Shown here in pieces: positions 51,224 through 60,547 of a DNA stretch of 64,000 bases. The stretch comes from Crocosphaera sp. Its GTDB lineage: Bacteria > Cyanobacteriota > Cyanobacteriia > Cyanobacteriales > Microcystaceae. Every line of letters begins with the position of its first letter. The stretch's first letter is position 1. The notes beneath the pieces were generated by a model, which was given only the letters and a program-made list of their open reading frames with translations, had not been told where the DNA came from and ran no database searches. The position numbers and the translations under genes are program-made. Where the stretch lies: positions 31,078 to 95,077 of the forward strand of contig NZ_JASJEB010000005.1 in the NCBI RefSeq assembly GCF_030064895.1, given 5' to 3'.

Positions 51224-51625
51224 TCAGGTATCCTCTTCCCCTTCAAGCAAAGCGCGATACTCTTGGGCAGTCATGATTTCTTCTGATTCATCATCGGGGT
51301 TTTCAATGCGGACTTTGAGTAACCATCCATCACCGTAGGGATCATCAGCGATGGCCTCAGGGGTTTCGATCATGTCTTCATTGCGAGCAATCACAGTTCC
51401 TGAAACGGGAGGGTAAAGGTCTTCTGCTGCTTTAACTGATTCAATAGAACCAAAGCTCGTCCCCGTTTCCAAAGAGTCTCCCTCTTCAGGTAATTCTAGA
51501 AAGACGAGATCCCCTAATTGCTCGATCGCATAGGCACTGATACCAATAGTAGCGATTTCCCCGTCTAAACGGATATATTCGTGGGTATCTAAGTATTTTA
51601 AATCTTCAGGAAATTCTAGCTCCAT
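51224..51625 (-). CDS. gcvH: Glycine cleavage system H protein GcvH
   Basis: The lipoyl carrier shuttling the aminomethyl group in glycine cleavage, important for cyanobacterial photorespiration. The 133-aa protein has [37 protein letters not shown] and the lipoylation site Lys65 in [31 protein letters not shown] and [11 protein letters not shown] close it. The last residues (GEEDT) run into an IS605-type remnant that begins at the stop codon, so the original terminus may have been changed by a few residues. Other gcv genes are not nearby. Confidence 0.95.
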   Translation of the reverse strand: MELEFPEDLKYLDTHEYIRLDGEIATIGISAYAIEQLGDLVFLELPEEGDSLETGTSFGSIESVKAAEDLYPPVSGTVIARNEDMIETPEAIADDPYGDGWLLKVRIENPDDESEEIMTAQEYRALLEGEEDT

Positions 51626-51673
51626 GACCTATCCTCAAAATTAGTTCAAGATTTTTCTTTTTCAATGACCACC

Positions 51674-51701
51674 AAAAAGGGAGGGCGAAAGCTCTCCCTT
51701 T
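51674..51701 (-). terminator. Terminator-like hairpin in the gcvH leader
   Basis: On the minus strand AAAGGGAG pairs with CTCCCTTT around a GC-closed tetraloop and is followed by TTTTTGG. It lies 49 bases before the gcvH ATG, where it could act as an attenuator or end an upstream antisense transcript. Confidence 0.5.
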
Positions 51702-51857
51702 CCTGTTGTTACCTTACCTTATTTCTGCGGTAAGCTCCAACTTAGTTCTTGGAAAAGTAGCTTGACTAATTATTCAAATAAATCAATTAACCAATCTTCA
51801 TCTATTTACATCTATTGTGAACTTTTTATCATGTTTTTGCCCCCAAAGGCTGATAGA

Positions 51858-51887
51858 CTTGACATTTTGTCAAGCCAACTTTATGTT
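51858..51887 (+). promoter_or_regulatory. menD promoter candidate with palindrome over the -35
   Basis: TTGACA (51859-51864) and TATGTT (51882-51887) are 17 bases apart. The -35 is part of CTTGACATTTTGTCAAG, a perfect 7-bp inverted repeat around TTT, which would suit a dimeric repressor. menD starts about 125 bases downstream. Confidence 0.45.
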
Positions 51888-52013
51888 ATTTAATATTTAT
51901 TATTCAAATTTTTGATTTCTATTAGTTAGCGATCGCTTATTATCAAAGGGTTTTATGATAGACTGGAATTCACCTTCTGAATGATAGATAATTAATAAGT
52001 AAGTATATAAAGA

Positions 52014-53771
52014 ATGCCCCTTGATTTTCGCAACATTAATACATTGTGGTCTTCTATTATTGTGGAGACTTTATCTCGTTTAGGGTTAACCACTGCAGTT
52101 ATTTGTCCGGGATCTCGTTCTACTCCTTTAACCCTTGAGTTTGCTAGTCATCCTGATATTGAAACTATCCCTATTTTAGATGAGCGTTCGGCTGCTTTTT
52201 TTGCTTTAGGAATAGCCAAAAGAACCCATCTTCCTACTGCTTTGATTTGTACATCTGGAACAGCAGGAGCAAATTTTTATCCAGCAGTTATTGAAGCGAA
52301 AGAAAGTCAAGTTCCTTTATTAATTTTTACGGCTGATCGCCCTCCAGAATTAAGAAATTGTCATGCAGGACAAACTATTGATCAGGTTAAATTATACGGT
52401 AATTATTGTAATTGGCACACAGAATTATCTTTACCTTCTGCTGAGATAAAAATGTTATCTTATCTCAGACAAACTATAATTACAGCTTGGGATCAGACCC
52501 TAGTTCCTTATCGGGGAGTTGTCCATTTAAACTGTCCGTTTCGTGAACCTTTATCTCCTATTTCTGCTCAGGAAAATGAAAGTTTATTCTCTAAAATAAA
52601 TATTGATAATTTTTTTAATAATATTTATCAGGGAAACAAAGAATTATTGTTGACATATTTTGTAAGTGATTACTTACATTACTGGTTATCTAAACCTAAA
52701 GGAATTATTATTGCTGGTACTTTTAATACTGATAATTCTTATTTATACTGCAAGCAAGTCTTCTCATTATCCACCTTATTAAACTATCCAGTTTTAACAG
52801 AAGCCTTATCTATTCTTAGAAATAATGCTCAAGGTTCCCCCAACATTATTAATACTTATGATATTATTCTTCGTAATAGTCAACTAGCTGATGAATTAGT
52901 GCCTGATATTGTTATTCAAGTTGGAGAATTTCCCACCAGTAAAAAATTAAGAGCATGGTTAGAAAATAGTCAAGTGGAACGTTTTATTATTGATAATCGC
53001 CCTGACAATCTTGATCCTCTTCACAATAATACTCATTATATTCGCGGACATATTCATGACTTAGAGATATATTGTGATGAAAGATATATACCCGATAAAC
53101 CAGATTTATCCTATCTAAAGAAGTGGAAAAAAACAAACAGAATAATCAATAAAAATATCAGAGCTAATTTTGATCAAATCAAGGAATTATCAGAAGCAAA
53201 ACTCTCTTATATTCTATCCAAAACTTTACCAGAAGAAACTACTATTTTTATTGCCAATAGTATGCCAGTACGTTATGCTGAATTTTTCTGGATGCCTAAT
53301 AAACGTGAATTAATACCCTATTTTAATCGAGGTGCAAACGGAATTGAAGGAACATTATCTACTGCTTTAGGAATCGCTTACAAAGGAAAAAGTAGTGTGT
53401 TAGTCACAGGAGATTTAGCACTTTTGCATGATACTAATGGTTGGTTAATTAGCAAATATTTTCAAGGGCATTTAACCATCATTTTAATTAATAATAATGG
53501 GGGAGGAATTTTTGAAATGTTACCTATTGCTAAAGAAGAATCTTTTTTTGAAGACTATTTTGCAACCCCCCAAAATATCGATTTTTCTCAATTGTGTGCA
53601 ACTTATAATATTGAACATATTTTGATCAAAAATTGGACACAACTAAAACGATTATTAAAGACTTTACCCTCAACAGGAATTCGTGTGTTAGAATTACAGA
53701 CCGACCGAAAAAAAGATGCTATTTGGCTACAAAATAATCTGGAACAATTATCCATAATTGATGAAATATAG
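52014..53771 (+). CDS. menD: SEPHCHC synthase MenD (phylloquinone pathway)
   Basis: A thiamine-diphosphate enzyme joining isochorismate and 2-oxoglutarate in the route to phylloquinone, the photosystem I quinone. The 585-aa protein has the N-terminal VICPGSRSTPLTLEFASHPD with its catalytic-region Glu in ILDERSAAFFALG, HAGQTIDQ, the central NRGANGIEGTLSTALG and the ThDP motif GDLALLHDTNGW through NNNGGGIFEMLP near residue 500. All expected blocks are present at normal length. It is divergent from gcvH. Confident. Confidence 0.95.
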   Translation: MPLDFRNINTLWSSIIVETLSRLGLTTAVICPGSRSTPLTLEFASHPDIETIPILDERSAAFFALGIAKRTHLPTALICTSGTAGANFYPAVIEAKESQVPLLIFTADRPPELRNCHAGQTIDQVKLYGNYCNWHTELSLPSAEIKMLSYLRQTIITAWDQTLVPYRGVVHLNCPFREPLSPISAQENESLFSKINIDNFFNNIYQGNKELLLTYFVSDYLHYWLSKPKGIIIAGTFNTDNSYLYCKQVFSLSTLLNYPVLTEALSILRNNAQGSPNIINTYDIILRNSQLADELVPDIVIQVGEFPTSKKLRAWLENSQVERFIIDNRPDNLDPLHNNTHYIRGHIHDLEIYCDERYIPDKPDLSYLKKWKKTNRIINKNIRANFDQIKELSEAKLSYILSKTLPEETTIFIANSMPVRYAEFFWMPNKRELIPYFNRGANGIEGTLSTALGIAYKGKSSVLVTGDLALLHDTNGWLISKYFQGHLTIILINNNGGGIFEMLPIAKEESFFEDYFATPQNIDFSQLCATYNIEHILIKNWTQLKRLLKTLPSTGIRVLELQTDRKKDAIWLQNNLEQLSIIDEI

Positions 53772-53810
53772 CACTTCTCATACTTGTGAGGTACAGAGTT
53801 TTCTAGTTTT

Positions 53811-53864
53811 AGGAGTTCGGAGTTTGGAGTTCGGAGTTCGGAGTTCGGAGTTTGGAGTTTGGAG
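53811..53864. repeat. GGAGTTC/GGAGTTT heptad array
   Basis: About seven units of GGAGTTC or GGAGTTT follow menD. The array is open in the frame of the next gene but lies well upstream of its likely start. Just beyond, AACAAGCT-TTG-AGCTTGTT (about 53953-53971) is a perfect 8-bp hairpin. Confidence 0.85.
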
Positions 53865-53983
53865 GCGCGATATTAGGTGTACCTCATGAGTCCGAGAAAC
53901 GCTATATAGCTTCTTTTTGCCGCACAAACAGTAACATAGGTATCCTGACTGTAACAAGCTTTGAGCTTGTTCTACAATTAATT

Positions 53984-55195
53984 ATGATTTATACTTTTCC
54001 CCAAGCAAATTCAGTTGATTTCTCACAGATTCGTCTAGAAATTCGTACCATTCAAGCTAAATTAGTCGAATGGAGACGTTATCTACATCAACGTCCAGAA
54101 TTAGGCTTTCAAGAAGAACTTACTGCCGATTTCATCCATCAAACCTTAACAAAAATAGGCATTCCCCATGAAAAAGGTATTGCTAAAACCGGCATTGTGG
54201 CAACTATTGAAAGTCCCTATCCCGGCCCTGTCTTAGCCATTCGCGCCGATATAGACGCTTTACCTATCTATGAAGAAAATGATGTCCCCTATCGTTCCCT
54301 CCACGAAGGAACAATGCACGCTTGTGGACACGATGGCCATACTACCATTGCTTTAGGAACCGCTTATCATTTGTGGCAACATCGTCAAGACTTCAAAGGA
54401 ACGGTGAAAATTATTTTTCAGCCGGCGGAAGAAAGTCCGGGCGGGGCAAAACCCATGATAGAAGCAGGAGTGTTAAAAAATCCTGATGTAGATGCTATTA
54501 TTGGGCTACATTTGTGGAATAATCTACCCCTGGGAACCGTAGGTGTTCGTAGCGGTCCATTAATGGCTGCTGTAGAGTGTTTTCGTCTCAATCTTTTCGG
54601 AAAAGGTGGCCATGGGGCAATGCCTCATCAAACCGTTGATTCTGTGGTGGTTAGCGCACAGATTATTAATGCTTTACAGTCTATTGTGTCTCGTAATGTT
54701 AACCCTATTGATTCAGCAGTTGTAACTGTGGGAGAATTACACGCAGGGACAGCTTTAAATGTTATTGCTGATACGGCTAGAATGAGTGGGACAGTACGTT
54801 ATTTTAATCCTGAGTTTGACGGCTATTTTGCCCAGAGAATTGACGATATTGTTAAAGGTATTTGTCAAGGTTATGGGGCAGAATATGAGTTAGATTATTG
54901 GCGGTTATATCCCCCTGTGATTAATAATGAAAACATGGCTGCTTTAGTTAAGTCGGTGGCTGTAGAAGTAATAGAAACTCCTGTGGGTATTGCTCCTGAA
55001 TGTCAAACAATGGGAGGAGAAGATATGTCTTTCTTTTTAGAAGAAGTGCCGGGGTGTTATTTCTTTTTGGGTTCGGCCAATGCTGAGAAAGGCTTAAATT
55101 ATCCCCACCATCATCCTCGTTTTGATTTTGATGAAACTGTGTTACCGTTAGGGGTAGAAATGTTTATCCGTTGTGTAGAAAAATTTTGTAATTAA
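53984..55195 (+). CDS. M20-family amidohydrolase (IAA-amino acid/hippurate hydrolase-like)
   Basis: From ATG 53984 (MIYTFPQANSVDFSQIRLEI) the protein is 403 aa. The open frame extends 44 codons further upstream, but that part comes from the GGAGTTC repeat. It is a metal-dependent amidohydrolase: WRRYLHQRPELGFQEE at the start, IRADIDALPI, MHACGHDGHTT (with the metal Cys and His), FQPAEESPGGAKPM (catalytic and metal Glu), a lid domain with GKGGHGAMPHQTVD, and PHHHPRFDFDE at the end. Family members remove acyl or amino-acid groups; the substrate is unknown. Five bases separate it from the phytochelatin-synthase-like gene, suggesting one operon. Confidence 0.9.
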   Translation: MIYTFPQANSVDFSQIRLEIRTIQAKLVEWRRYLHQRPELGFQEELTADFIHQTLTKIGIPHEKGIAKTGIVATIESPYPGPVLAIRADIDALPIYEENDVPYRSLHEGTMHACGHDGHTTIALGTAYHLWQHRQDFKGTVKIIFQPAEESPGGAKPMIEAGVLKNPDVDAIIGLHLWNNLPLGTVGVRSGPLMAAVECFRLNLFGKGGHGAMPHQTVDSVVVSAQIINALQSIVSRNVNPIDSAVVTVGELHAGTALNVIADTARMSGTVRYFNPEFDGYFAQRIDDIVKGICQGYGAEYELDYWRLYPPVINNENMAALVKSVAVEVIETPVGIAPECQTMGGEDMSFFLEEVPGCYFFLGSANAEKGLNYPHHHPRFDFDETVLPLGVEMFIRCVEKFCN

Positions 55196-55200
55196 AGTCT

Positions 55201-55926
55201 ATGAAAGTTAAAACAATAATTGCCAAGGTTTTATTATTAGGGGTTGGTTTAGTTCCCAGTCAACTCCTTGCTCAAACAAGTTTACCTTTGTCTGAAAATT
55301 TAATTAACTTTAATTCTTCTCAAGGGGAAATCTTCTTAGTAGAAAGTCAAGCGCGTCAAGATTATATTCCGCTAAGTCTTCAGTTTGAAACTCAAGATAA
55401 TTTAGCTTTTTGTGGTGTTGCTAGTATCGTTATGGTGTTGAATGCTTTGTCTATTCCGGCACCAACAGCAACAGAATGGGTGAGATATAATCGCTTTACT
55501 CAAGACAATTTTTTTGATAACCCAAACACAGAAAATGTGATTAGCAAAGAAACTGTTTCTCGACAAGGAATGACTTTACAAGAGTTAGGGGGTTTATTAG
55601 AAAGTTATCCCCTTGATGTAGAAGTTTATCACGGAGGAGAGGTAAGTTTAGAGGAGTTTCGTCAACGAATTGTTGATAATTTACAACAAGAAAATAATTT
55701 TGTTTTAGTTAACTATTTAAGGTCTAGTATTGGACAACAAAGAGGAGGTCATATTTCCCCTATTGCTGCTTATCATGAAGAAAGCGATCGCTTTTTAATT
55801 TTAGACGTTTCTCGTTATAAATATCCTCCAGTTTGGGTGAAAGCAGAAGAACTTTGGAATGCTACTAATACTATTGATTCTACTTCGGAAAAAACCAGAG
55901 GATTTGTATTAATTAGTTCTCAATAA
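55201..55926 (+). CDS. Phytochelatin synthase-like cysteine peptidase, secreted
   Basis: A 241-aa protein of the short bacterial phytochelatin-synthase family, like the Nostoc enzyme that removes Gly from glutathione. Residues 1-24 are a signal peptide (VLLLGVGLVPSQLLA). The catalytic triad is Cys in LAFCGVASIVMVLNA, His in RGGHISPIAAYHE and Asp in ILDVSRYKYPPVWV. DNPNTENVISKETVSRQGMT is a typical block. It lacks the C-terminal sensor half of plant enzymes. It directly follows an M20 amidohydrolase gene, so the pair may degrade glutathione or peptide conjugates in the periplasm; this link is inferred. Confidence 0.88.
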   Translation: MKVKTIIAKVLLLGVGLVPSQLLAQTSLPLSENLINFNSSQGEIFLVESQARQDYIPLSLQFETQDNLAFCGVASIVMVLNALSIPAPTATEWVRYNRFTQDNFFDNPNTENVISKETVSRQGMTLQELGGLLESYPLDVEVYHGGEVSLEEFRQRIVDNLQQENNFVLVNYLRSSIGQQRGGHISPIAAYHEESDRFLILDVSRYKYPPVWVKAEELWNATNTIDSTSEKTRGFVLISSQ

Positions 55927-55969
55927 TCTCTCAATAACTAATAACTGATAAATGATAAATGATAACTGT

Positions 55970-57538
55970 TTACTGTTCACTGCTTTCGCTTAAAATATCT
56001 GAAATAACAGGAGAGAGATTTTTTCCTAATTGTCCACTACGGATTAATTCAGCATAAGTATCAGCTTCAATGTCTAATAATCTGTCTCTTAGTAGCTGCA
56101 TAGCGATAGACTTTAGTTGGGGATATTCTGTTTGAAATTTAGCAATTTTTTCTTCTATGGATTGTAATTCACCTTTGACTAATTCTTGTTCATAGCGATA
56201 AAATTCTGAGTCAATACTAGGAGATTCATCTAACGTTTGAAAATAATCAAGGACTCTTCCAATAGCAGTTTTTCTGGCTAATAATTCCGAATATTCTTGG
56301 CGTAAAGGTTGATCTCCTACTAAGTTTAATTTTTTCAGTACCAATTGTGTAGTTAACCCTTGAATTAATAAGGTAAATAAAACTACACCGAACACTGTAT
56401 CAATAATATCTTGTCTTCCAGTTAAAGAAACTGGTACACTTAAAGCCAAGGCAATAGAAACAGAACCCCTTAATCCACCCCACCAAAGTACAGTTTGTTC
56501 CGATAAACTGATATCAACCTTTGTGAAAACATTACTCAAATTTGCCAGTGCAAAAATAGCAATTAAACGAGTAATTAAAACAGCAATAATAGCGATGGTA
56601 ATAATCCCTAAATTATCACTTAAACTACTAAACTTTATTTGATCACCAATCAATAAAAAGACAATAGAATTAACAAAAAATGCCAAGAAATCCCAAAACT
56701 CAGACACTAATAATCTCGTTCTAGGATTCATACCAATACGAGAACCAAAATTACCTAAAATAATCCCTACTGTTACCACAGAAATTACCCCAGAACCTCC
56801 TAATTCTTCCGTAATTAAATAAGTTCCATAAGCAGAAACTAAAGTTAAAGATTGTTCAACCAAAGGGAGATCAAACCGTTGGGTTAAATAAGAAATACCA
56901 AAGCCAACTAAACAACCCACACCAATACCAATTCCCACAAACTTTAAAAAACTAACCACTGTATCCGTCACCGAAAAAACTTCCGTTCCTAAAGGTATTC
57001 CCACCAATAATAAGAAAGCTACAACCGCAACTCCATCATTAAATAAACTCTCTCCCTCCATCAAAACAGTTAACTTTTTACTTGCCCCTAACTCTCGAAA
57101 TAAAGCCACCACAGAAACAGGATCAGTAGCAGATAAACTCGCCCCTACTAATAAAGCAATAGGTAAAGTTAAATCAGTCAATTGACTTAACGCCAAAGCA
57201 ATACCAACCACAGAAATAATAACACCTATTACCGCAAATAAAACCACAGGAATCCAATTTTCTTTCAGCGATCGCCAACGAATATTCCAAGCAGCTTCAA
57301 ACAATAAAGGAGGTAAAAAAATCTCCAAAATTAACTCAGGAGAAAGATTAACCAAACGAACATCAATAAATGCTAATCCTAAACCAACAATTACTAATAA
57401 AAGTGTATAAGGAATTTGTCGAAACCAAGCAAAAACACGAGAGACTGTGGCCACACTCAAAGAAACCGATAAAACCACCAAAAATTGTTCTAAATTTTGC
57501 TTAATGGCCACATCAGCAGCACTAGCTTCTAAACTCAT
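55970..57538 (-). CDS. Na+/H+ antiporter, CPA1 (NhaP-type)
   Basis: A 522-aa membrane antiporter that exchanges Na+ (or K+) for H+. The ATG at 57538 (MSLEASAADVAIKQNL) has GAGGAG nine bases upstream; an earlier ATG at 57580 has none. About 12 membrane helices precede a cytoplasmic tail of about 120 residues. The ion-binding motifs are ASLSATDPVSVVAL and LMEGESLFNDGVAVV, where the ND pair is typical of CPA1; LWWGGLRGSVSIALAL is the later conserved block. Its 3' end converges with the phytochelatin-synthase-like gene over a heptad repeat. Confident of family. Confidence 0.93.
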   Translation of the reverse strand: MSLEASAADVAIKQNLEQFLVVLSVSLSVATVSRVFAWFRQIPYTLLLVIVGLGLAFIDVRLVNLSPELILEIFLPPLLFEAAWNIRWRSLKENWIPVVLFAVIGVIISVVGIALALSQLTDLTLPIALLVGASLSATDPVSVVALFRELGASKKLTVLMEGESLFNDGVAVVAFLLLVGIPLGTEVFSVTDTVVSFLKFVGIGIGVGCLVGFGISYLTQRFDLPLVEQSLTLVSAYGTYLITEELGGSGVISVVTVGIILGNFGSRIGMNPRTRLLVSEFWDFLAFFVNSIVFLLIGDQIKFSSLSDNLGIITIAIIAVLITRLIAIFALANLSNVFTKVDISLSEQTVLWWGGLRGSVSIALALSVPVSLTGRQDIIDTVFGVVLFTLLIQGLTTQLVLKKLNLVGDQPLRQEYSELLARKTAIGRVLDYFQTLDESPSIDSEFYRYEQELVKGELQSIEEKIAKFQTEYPQLKSIAMQLLRDRLLDIEADTYAELIRSGQLGKNLSPVISDILSESSEQ

Positions 57539-57654
57539 AGGATACTCCTCATTATTGATAGATAAGAAACAGGAGTTCAACGAAAAGAAATTTATGAATA
57601 ATTAGCAACAAGTCTGAAGTTTCAAACCCCGATGATTTTTTTCACAAAATAACA

Positions 57655-57679
57655 ATTCTGAACTCCGAACTCCGAACTC
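57655..57679. repeat. GAACTCC heptads
   Basis: Three units of GAACTCC (reverse strand GGAGTTC) in the divergent gap between the antiporter and DUF3038 genes; same family as the arrays at 3750 and 53811. Confidence 0.8.
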
Positions 57680-57739
57680 AGGTAAAAAAGATTGCTATAT
57701 TAAGGACGGAAACTATATTATCTGTCCACAGTTGTGAAG

Positions 57740-58306
57740 ATGTCTCAGTCAGTGTCTACTTGGGGAGATACACCCCTAACCAACCCACCAACCCCACAAC
57801 AACTTTATCAGATGCAAAGCCATCTCGATTTAGTTTTGTTGGCCAGCGAATGCTTAATACCCATAGATGCAGATATAATGCTACAAGCTGCCCTCGACTT
57901 AGACATCAGCACTACTTTAGTAGAAAAAACACAACTGTGGTCAAACCGAGACGCAACAGAAACAGATCATTCCTTAGAAAGCTTCACCCTGGAACAACTT
58001 CGATCGCTAATTTTGATAATTTGCTATATTAACCAACAATATCAAGAATTGATTCGTCGTGCTGTCACCCTCCTAGAACAAATGACAGCACAAAACCAAG
58101 ATCCTGCGCAAACCACTTTATTAGGCAACTATTTAGAAAAATTTAGTTACTTTTATGCCAATTATGCCAAAAAAACCGAGGAAATTAACCTATCATCGGA
58201 ACAACAAGTACAATTAGCGTCAAAACTATTAATTGATTTATTATTCTACAGTGGAGACAATGGTTACGATCGCTTGTGGTTAGCTTTACTCGATTATCAA
58301 TCTTGA
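57740..58306 (+). CDS. DUF3038 family protein
   Basis: A cyanobacterium-specific protein of 188 aa from ATG 57740 (a GTG two codons upstream is possible). It is mostly helical: QMQSHLDLVLLASECLIPID, LEQLRSLILIICYINQQYQE and QQVQLASKLLIDLLFYSGDN near the end. No membrane segment or catalytic motif. It lies 39 bases ahead of a DUF4335 gene, a pairing repeated in many cyanobacteria, which suggests a common complex. Function unknown. Confidence 0.82.
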   Translation: MSQSVSTWGDTPLTNPPTPQQLYQMQSHLDLVLLASECLIPIDADIMLQAALDLDISTTLVEKTQLWSNRDATETDHSLESFTLEQLRSLILIICYINQQYQELIRRAVTLLEQMTAQNQDPAQTTLLGNYLEKFSYFYANYAKKTEEINLSSEQQVQLASKLLIDLLFYSGDNGYDRLWLALLDYQS

Positions 58307-58345
58307 TTTAAACCAGAACTTGCTTAAATTAATTGTTTATAAATA

Positions 58346-59773
58346 ATGTTATTTAATAATACCCCATTACAAACCTATACCCCTCCAACCTGTACCCTAA
58401 AATTATGGGATAAACGCCCTCTATTATCCCGTTGGGGAGAATTAGTTGCCTTAAATCATATCGAATTTGAACTACAATTTGATGATCCTCGACTCCTAGA
58501 AGAAGATCAAGTCACAGTAAAAGGCGATCGCTTGCAACTAGAATTATTACGCAACGTTGTTCAAGCTTATGTGAAAAATTTTCTGCATCAAACCTCCTGT
58601 CATGGCAAAAAGCCAACAGAAACAGAATTATCTCCGAATAAATCTAACCATCTTCCTTCCCTATCCTTTCAAAGCTTACTCACCCATCATCTGTCCTTAG
58701 GATCATTAGCCTCCCAAGCCTCCCATGAATCAGTTACCTTAAGTGTTTCTCAACTGTTTGACTTGCTAAATGCTCTCGAAGCCTACCATAACACCATTGT
58801 CACATTAGCCGACCCCAAAACCACCCCTTTAAAGAAAAGTTTAGGAGTTTGGATTGCAACAGGTACCGTAGCAGTCTTAGCCATTTTAATTCCCACAGTG
58901 GGGGTAAGGTGGTTTAGACAAGTAACCTCAACGGATACCGGTGAAGAAGATACCACAGAAACAACAGAAAACCCCCTCTCCTTTCTAGATGTCTTACCCC
59001 CCGTACCACCACCCCCAAAAACACCCCTTCCTGACCCTTCCTTAGCCCCCACCTTGGCTACTCGTGACCCCTTACCACCCCCTGGACAAATTGACGAAGG
59101 AAATCCCCCACCCCGTAACCCTAATGTTGCCATTCAAGCCCCTAGTTTACGGGTACTGCCGCCACCACCAGTGGCACCTCCTGCACCTCCCAAACCCAAT
59201 ACCACGCCTTCTAATAACTCAGTAACCGTTGAACAGATTCCAGCACATCTTCTGCCCAACGGACAACCCCCTATTGTTATGCCCAGTTTACCCCCAGAAA
59301 CGGCCCAACAACTGATTCAAAACCCAACTTTACCCACACCCCCAACCTTACAAGCAAAGGTTCCTCGTCAAGAAACAAACACTCCACTGTCTTTATCATC
59401 AACCAGAGAGCAAAATCAACTGACCATTCCCGATGAGTTATTATCTCCAGAATCTATAGTTACCCCAAAACCTCCCCCAGAAACCACCCTTCTCGATGCC
59501 ATTCCTCAAGTTACTCAAGTACGCGAATATTTTAAGGAACGCTGGGAACCTCCTCAAAATTTACAACAAACATTAGAATATCGTTTAATTGTTCAAGAAG
59601 ACGGTTCTCTCAAGCAAACTATCCCTTTAGGTCGTTCTGCTGCTATTTATCTTTCTCAAATTCCTTTTCCTACCCCTGGATCTGATTTTGTCTCTCCCCT
59701 GGCAACTCCCAATAGTCAAACTATTCGCTTAGTTTTAATTCCTAATGGCAGGGTTAAAACGCTTTTGGAGTAG
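58346..59773 (+). CDS. DUF4335 family protein, membrane-spanning and proline-rich
   Basis: A 475-aa cyanobacterial protein. The N-terminal DUF4335 domain (about residues 8-150: YTPPTCTLKLWDKRPLLSRW, FELQFDDPRLLEEDQVTVKG, LSVSQLFDLLNALEAYH) is followed by one membrane helix near residues 170-188 (WIATGTVAVLAILIPTVGV), a long proline-rich linker (about 205-400) and a compact end domain from about 395 (PPQNLQQTLEYRLIVQEDGS). It probably spans the membrane with the tail outside, TonB-like in design, though no TonB motif is seen. Partner of DUF3038. Function unknown. Confidence 0.82.
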   Translation: MLFNNTPLQTYTPPTCTLKLWDKRPLLSRWGELVALNHIEFELQFDDPRLLEEDQVTVKGDRLQLELLRNVVQAYVKNFLHQTSCHGKKPTETELSPNKSNHLPSLSFQSLLTHHLSLGSLASQASHESVTLSVSQLFDLLNALEAYHNTIVTLADPKTTPLKKSLGVWIATGTVAVLAILIPTVGVRWFRQVTSTDTGEEDTTETTENPLSFLDVLPPVPPPPKTPLPDPSLAPTLATRDPLPPPGQIDEGNPPPRNPNVAIQAPSLRVLPPPPVAPPAPPKPNTTPSNNSVTVEQIPAHLLPNGQPPIVMPSLPPETAQQLIQNPTLPTPPTLQAKVPRQETNTPLSLSSTREQNQLTIPDELLSPESIVTPKPPPETTLLDAIPQVTQVREYFKERWEPPQNLQQTLEYRLIVQEDGSLKQTIPLGRSAAIYLSQIPFPTPGSDFVSPLATPNSQTIRLVLIPNGRVKTLLE

Positions 59774-59875
59774 ATTTCAGTGATGGGGAGTGTGGACAAA
59801 ATATTGATATTTTCCTCATCTACTCCCTCAAATAATTGTTTAACGGCTATCCCTACTTTTTGCAACAGAACCTTC

Positions 59876-60547
59876 TTACATGAGTGTTTTTAGGTAACGT
59901 TTAAATATCAAAGTTAGACCTAATGAACCAAGGGTAAGAATAGCAAAATTTGAGCTAGGTTCAGGAATTGAAGGTTGAATTGATACTTGTTGTTGTAAAG
60001 GACTAAAAAAGTCATCCAGTTCCTCTGGAGTATCAAGAATAACTAGATTGTCATTTACCAAAATAGTTGCAGAAGTTACCTCAATTTGAAAATCTATTTC
60101 ATCATCATCAATAATATTGTCTGTGCCTTGAAAAGTAACTTCCGATAAATCAAATGTTGTATTAAGGGGAACAACACCACCAATAGGATCTGTATAACTA
60201 AACTCTGTTTCAAAAATGGGAGGCGTACTTGGGGTCATTATTTCTGTGACTGTTGTAAAAGGATGACCTAGCACCCCTCCTGATTCTTCAGAACTTATAA
60301 AGAGTAGTTCAGCATTATTGACTAATACTCCATAATTAATAGCTATTATACTGGTGTCCATTGAATTTAACTTAATGGTAAAAGTAATTTCTTCTTCTTG
60401 TTCTAAAACTAGATCATTGACTACATTACTATCTAAGGAGTTTCCATTAGCAACAACAAATATTGAAGCAGCATCTGTTGGTTTAATTAAAGTAAGATTA
60501 CTGATGAAGATTAAGGTAGTAATTAGATATTTTTGATAATGTTTCAT
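59876..60547 (-). CDS. PEP-CTERM-anchored exported protein
   Basis: A 223-aa protein from Met12 of the open frame (MKHYQKYLITTLIFISNLTL), which gives a normal signal peptide; the frame starts at 60580. The mature part is acidic and beta-rich, with no known domain. The end IPEPSSNFAILTLGSLGLTL plus FKRYLK is a PEP-CTERM sorting signal: PEP, a hydrophobic helix and basic residues. Such proteins are processed by an exosortase and are linked to exopolysaccharide. No exosortase gene is in the window. Confidence 0.75.
   Translation of the reverse strand: MKHYQKYLITTLIFISNLTLIKPTDAASIFVVANGNSLDSNVVNDLVLEQEEEITFTIKLNSMDTSIIAINYGVLVNNAELLFISSEESGGVLGHPFTTVTEIMTPSTPPIFETEFSYTDPIGGVVPLNTTFDLSEVTFQGTDNIIDDDEIDFQIEVTSATILVNDNLVILDTPEELDDFFSPLQQQVSIQPSIPEPSSNFAILTLGSLGLTLIFKRYLKTLM

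Larger units (their letters stand above)
51626..52013. other. Divergent gcvH-menD promoter region
   Basis: The 388-base gap contains a terminator-like hairpin in the gcvH leader and a palindrome-covered promoter candidate for menD, listed separately. No glycine riboswitch signature was seen and no gene is present. Confidence 0.5.

Noticed and set aside
51024..51338. 104-codon plus-strand frame over gcvH and the tnpB remnant
   Set aside because: A shadow of gcvH and the tnpB tail, both on the minus strand.
51626..52013. Glycine riboswitch upstream of gcvH
   Set aside because: None of the conserved glycine aptamer core sequences is present; only a terminator-like hairpin is seen.
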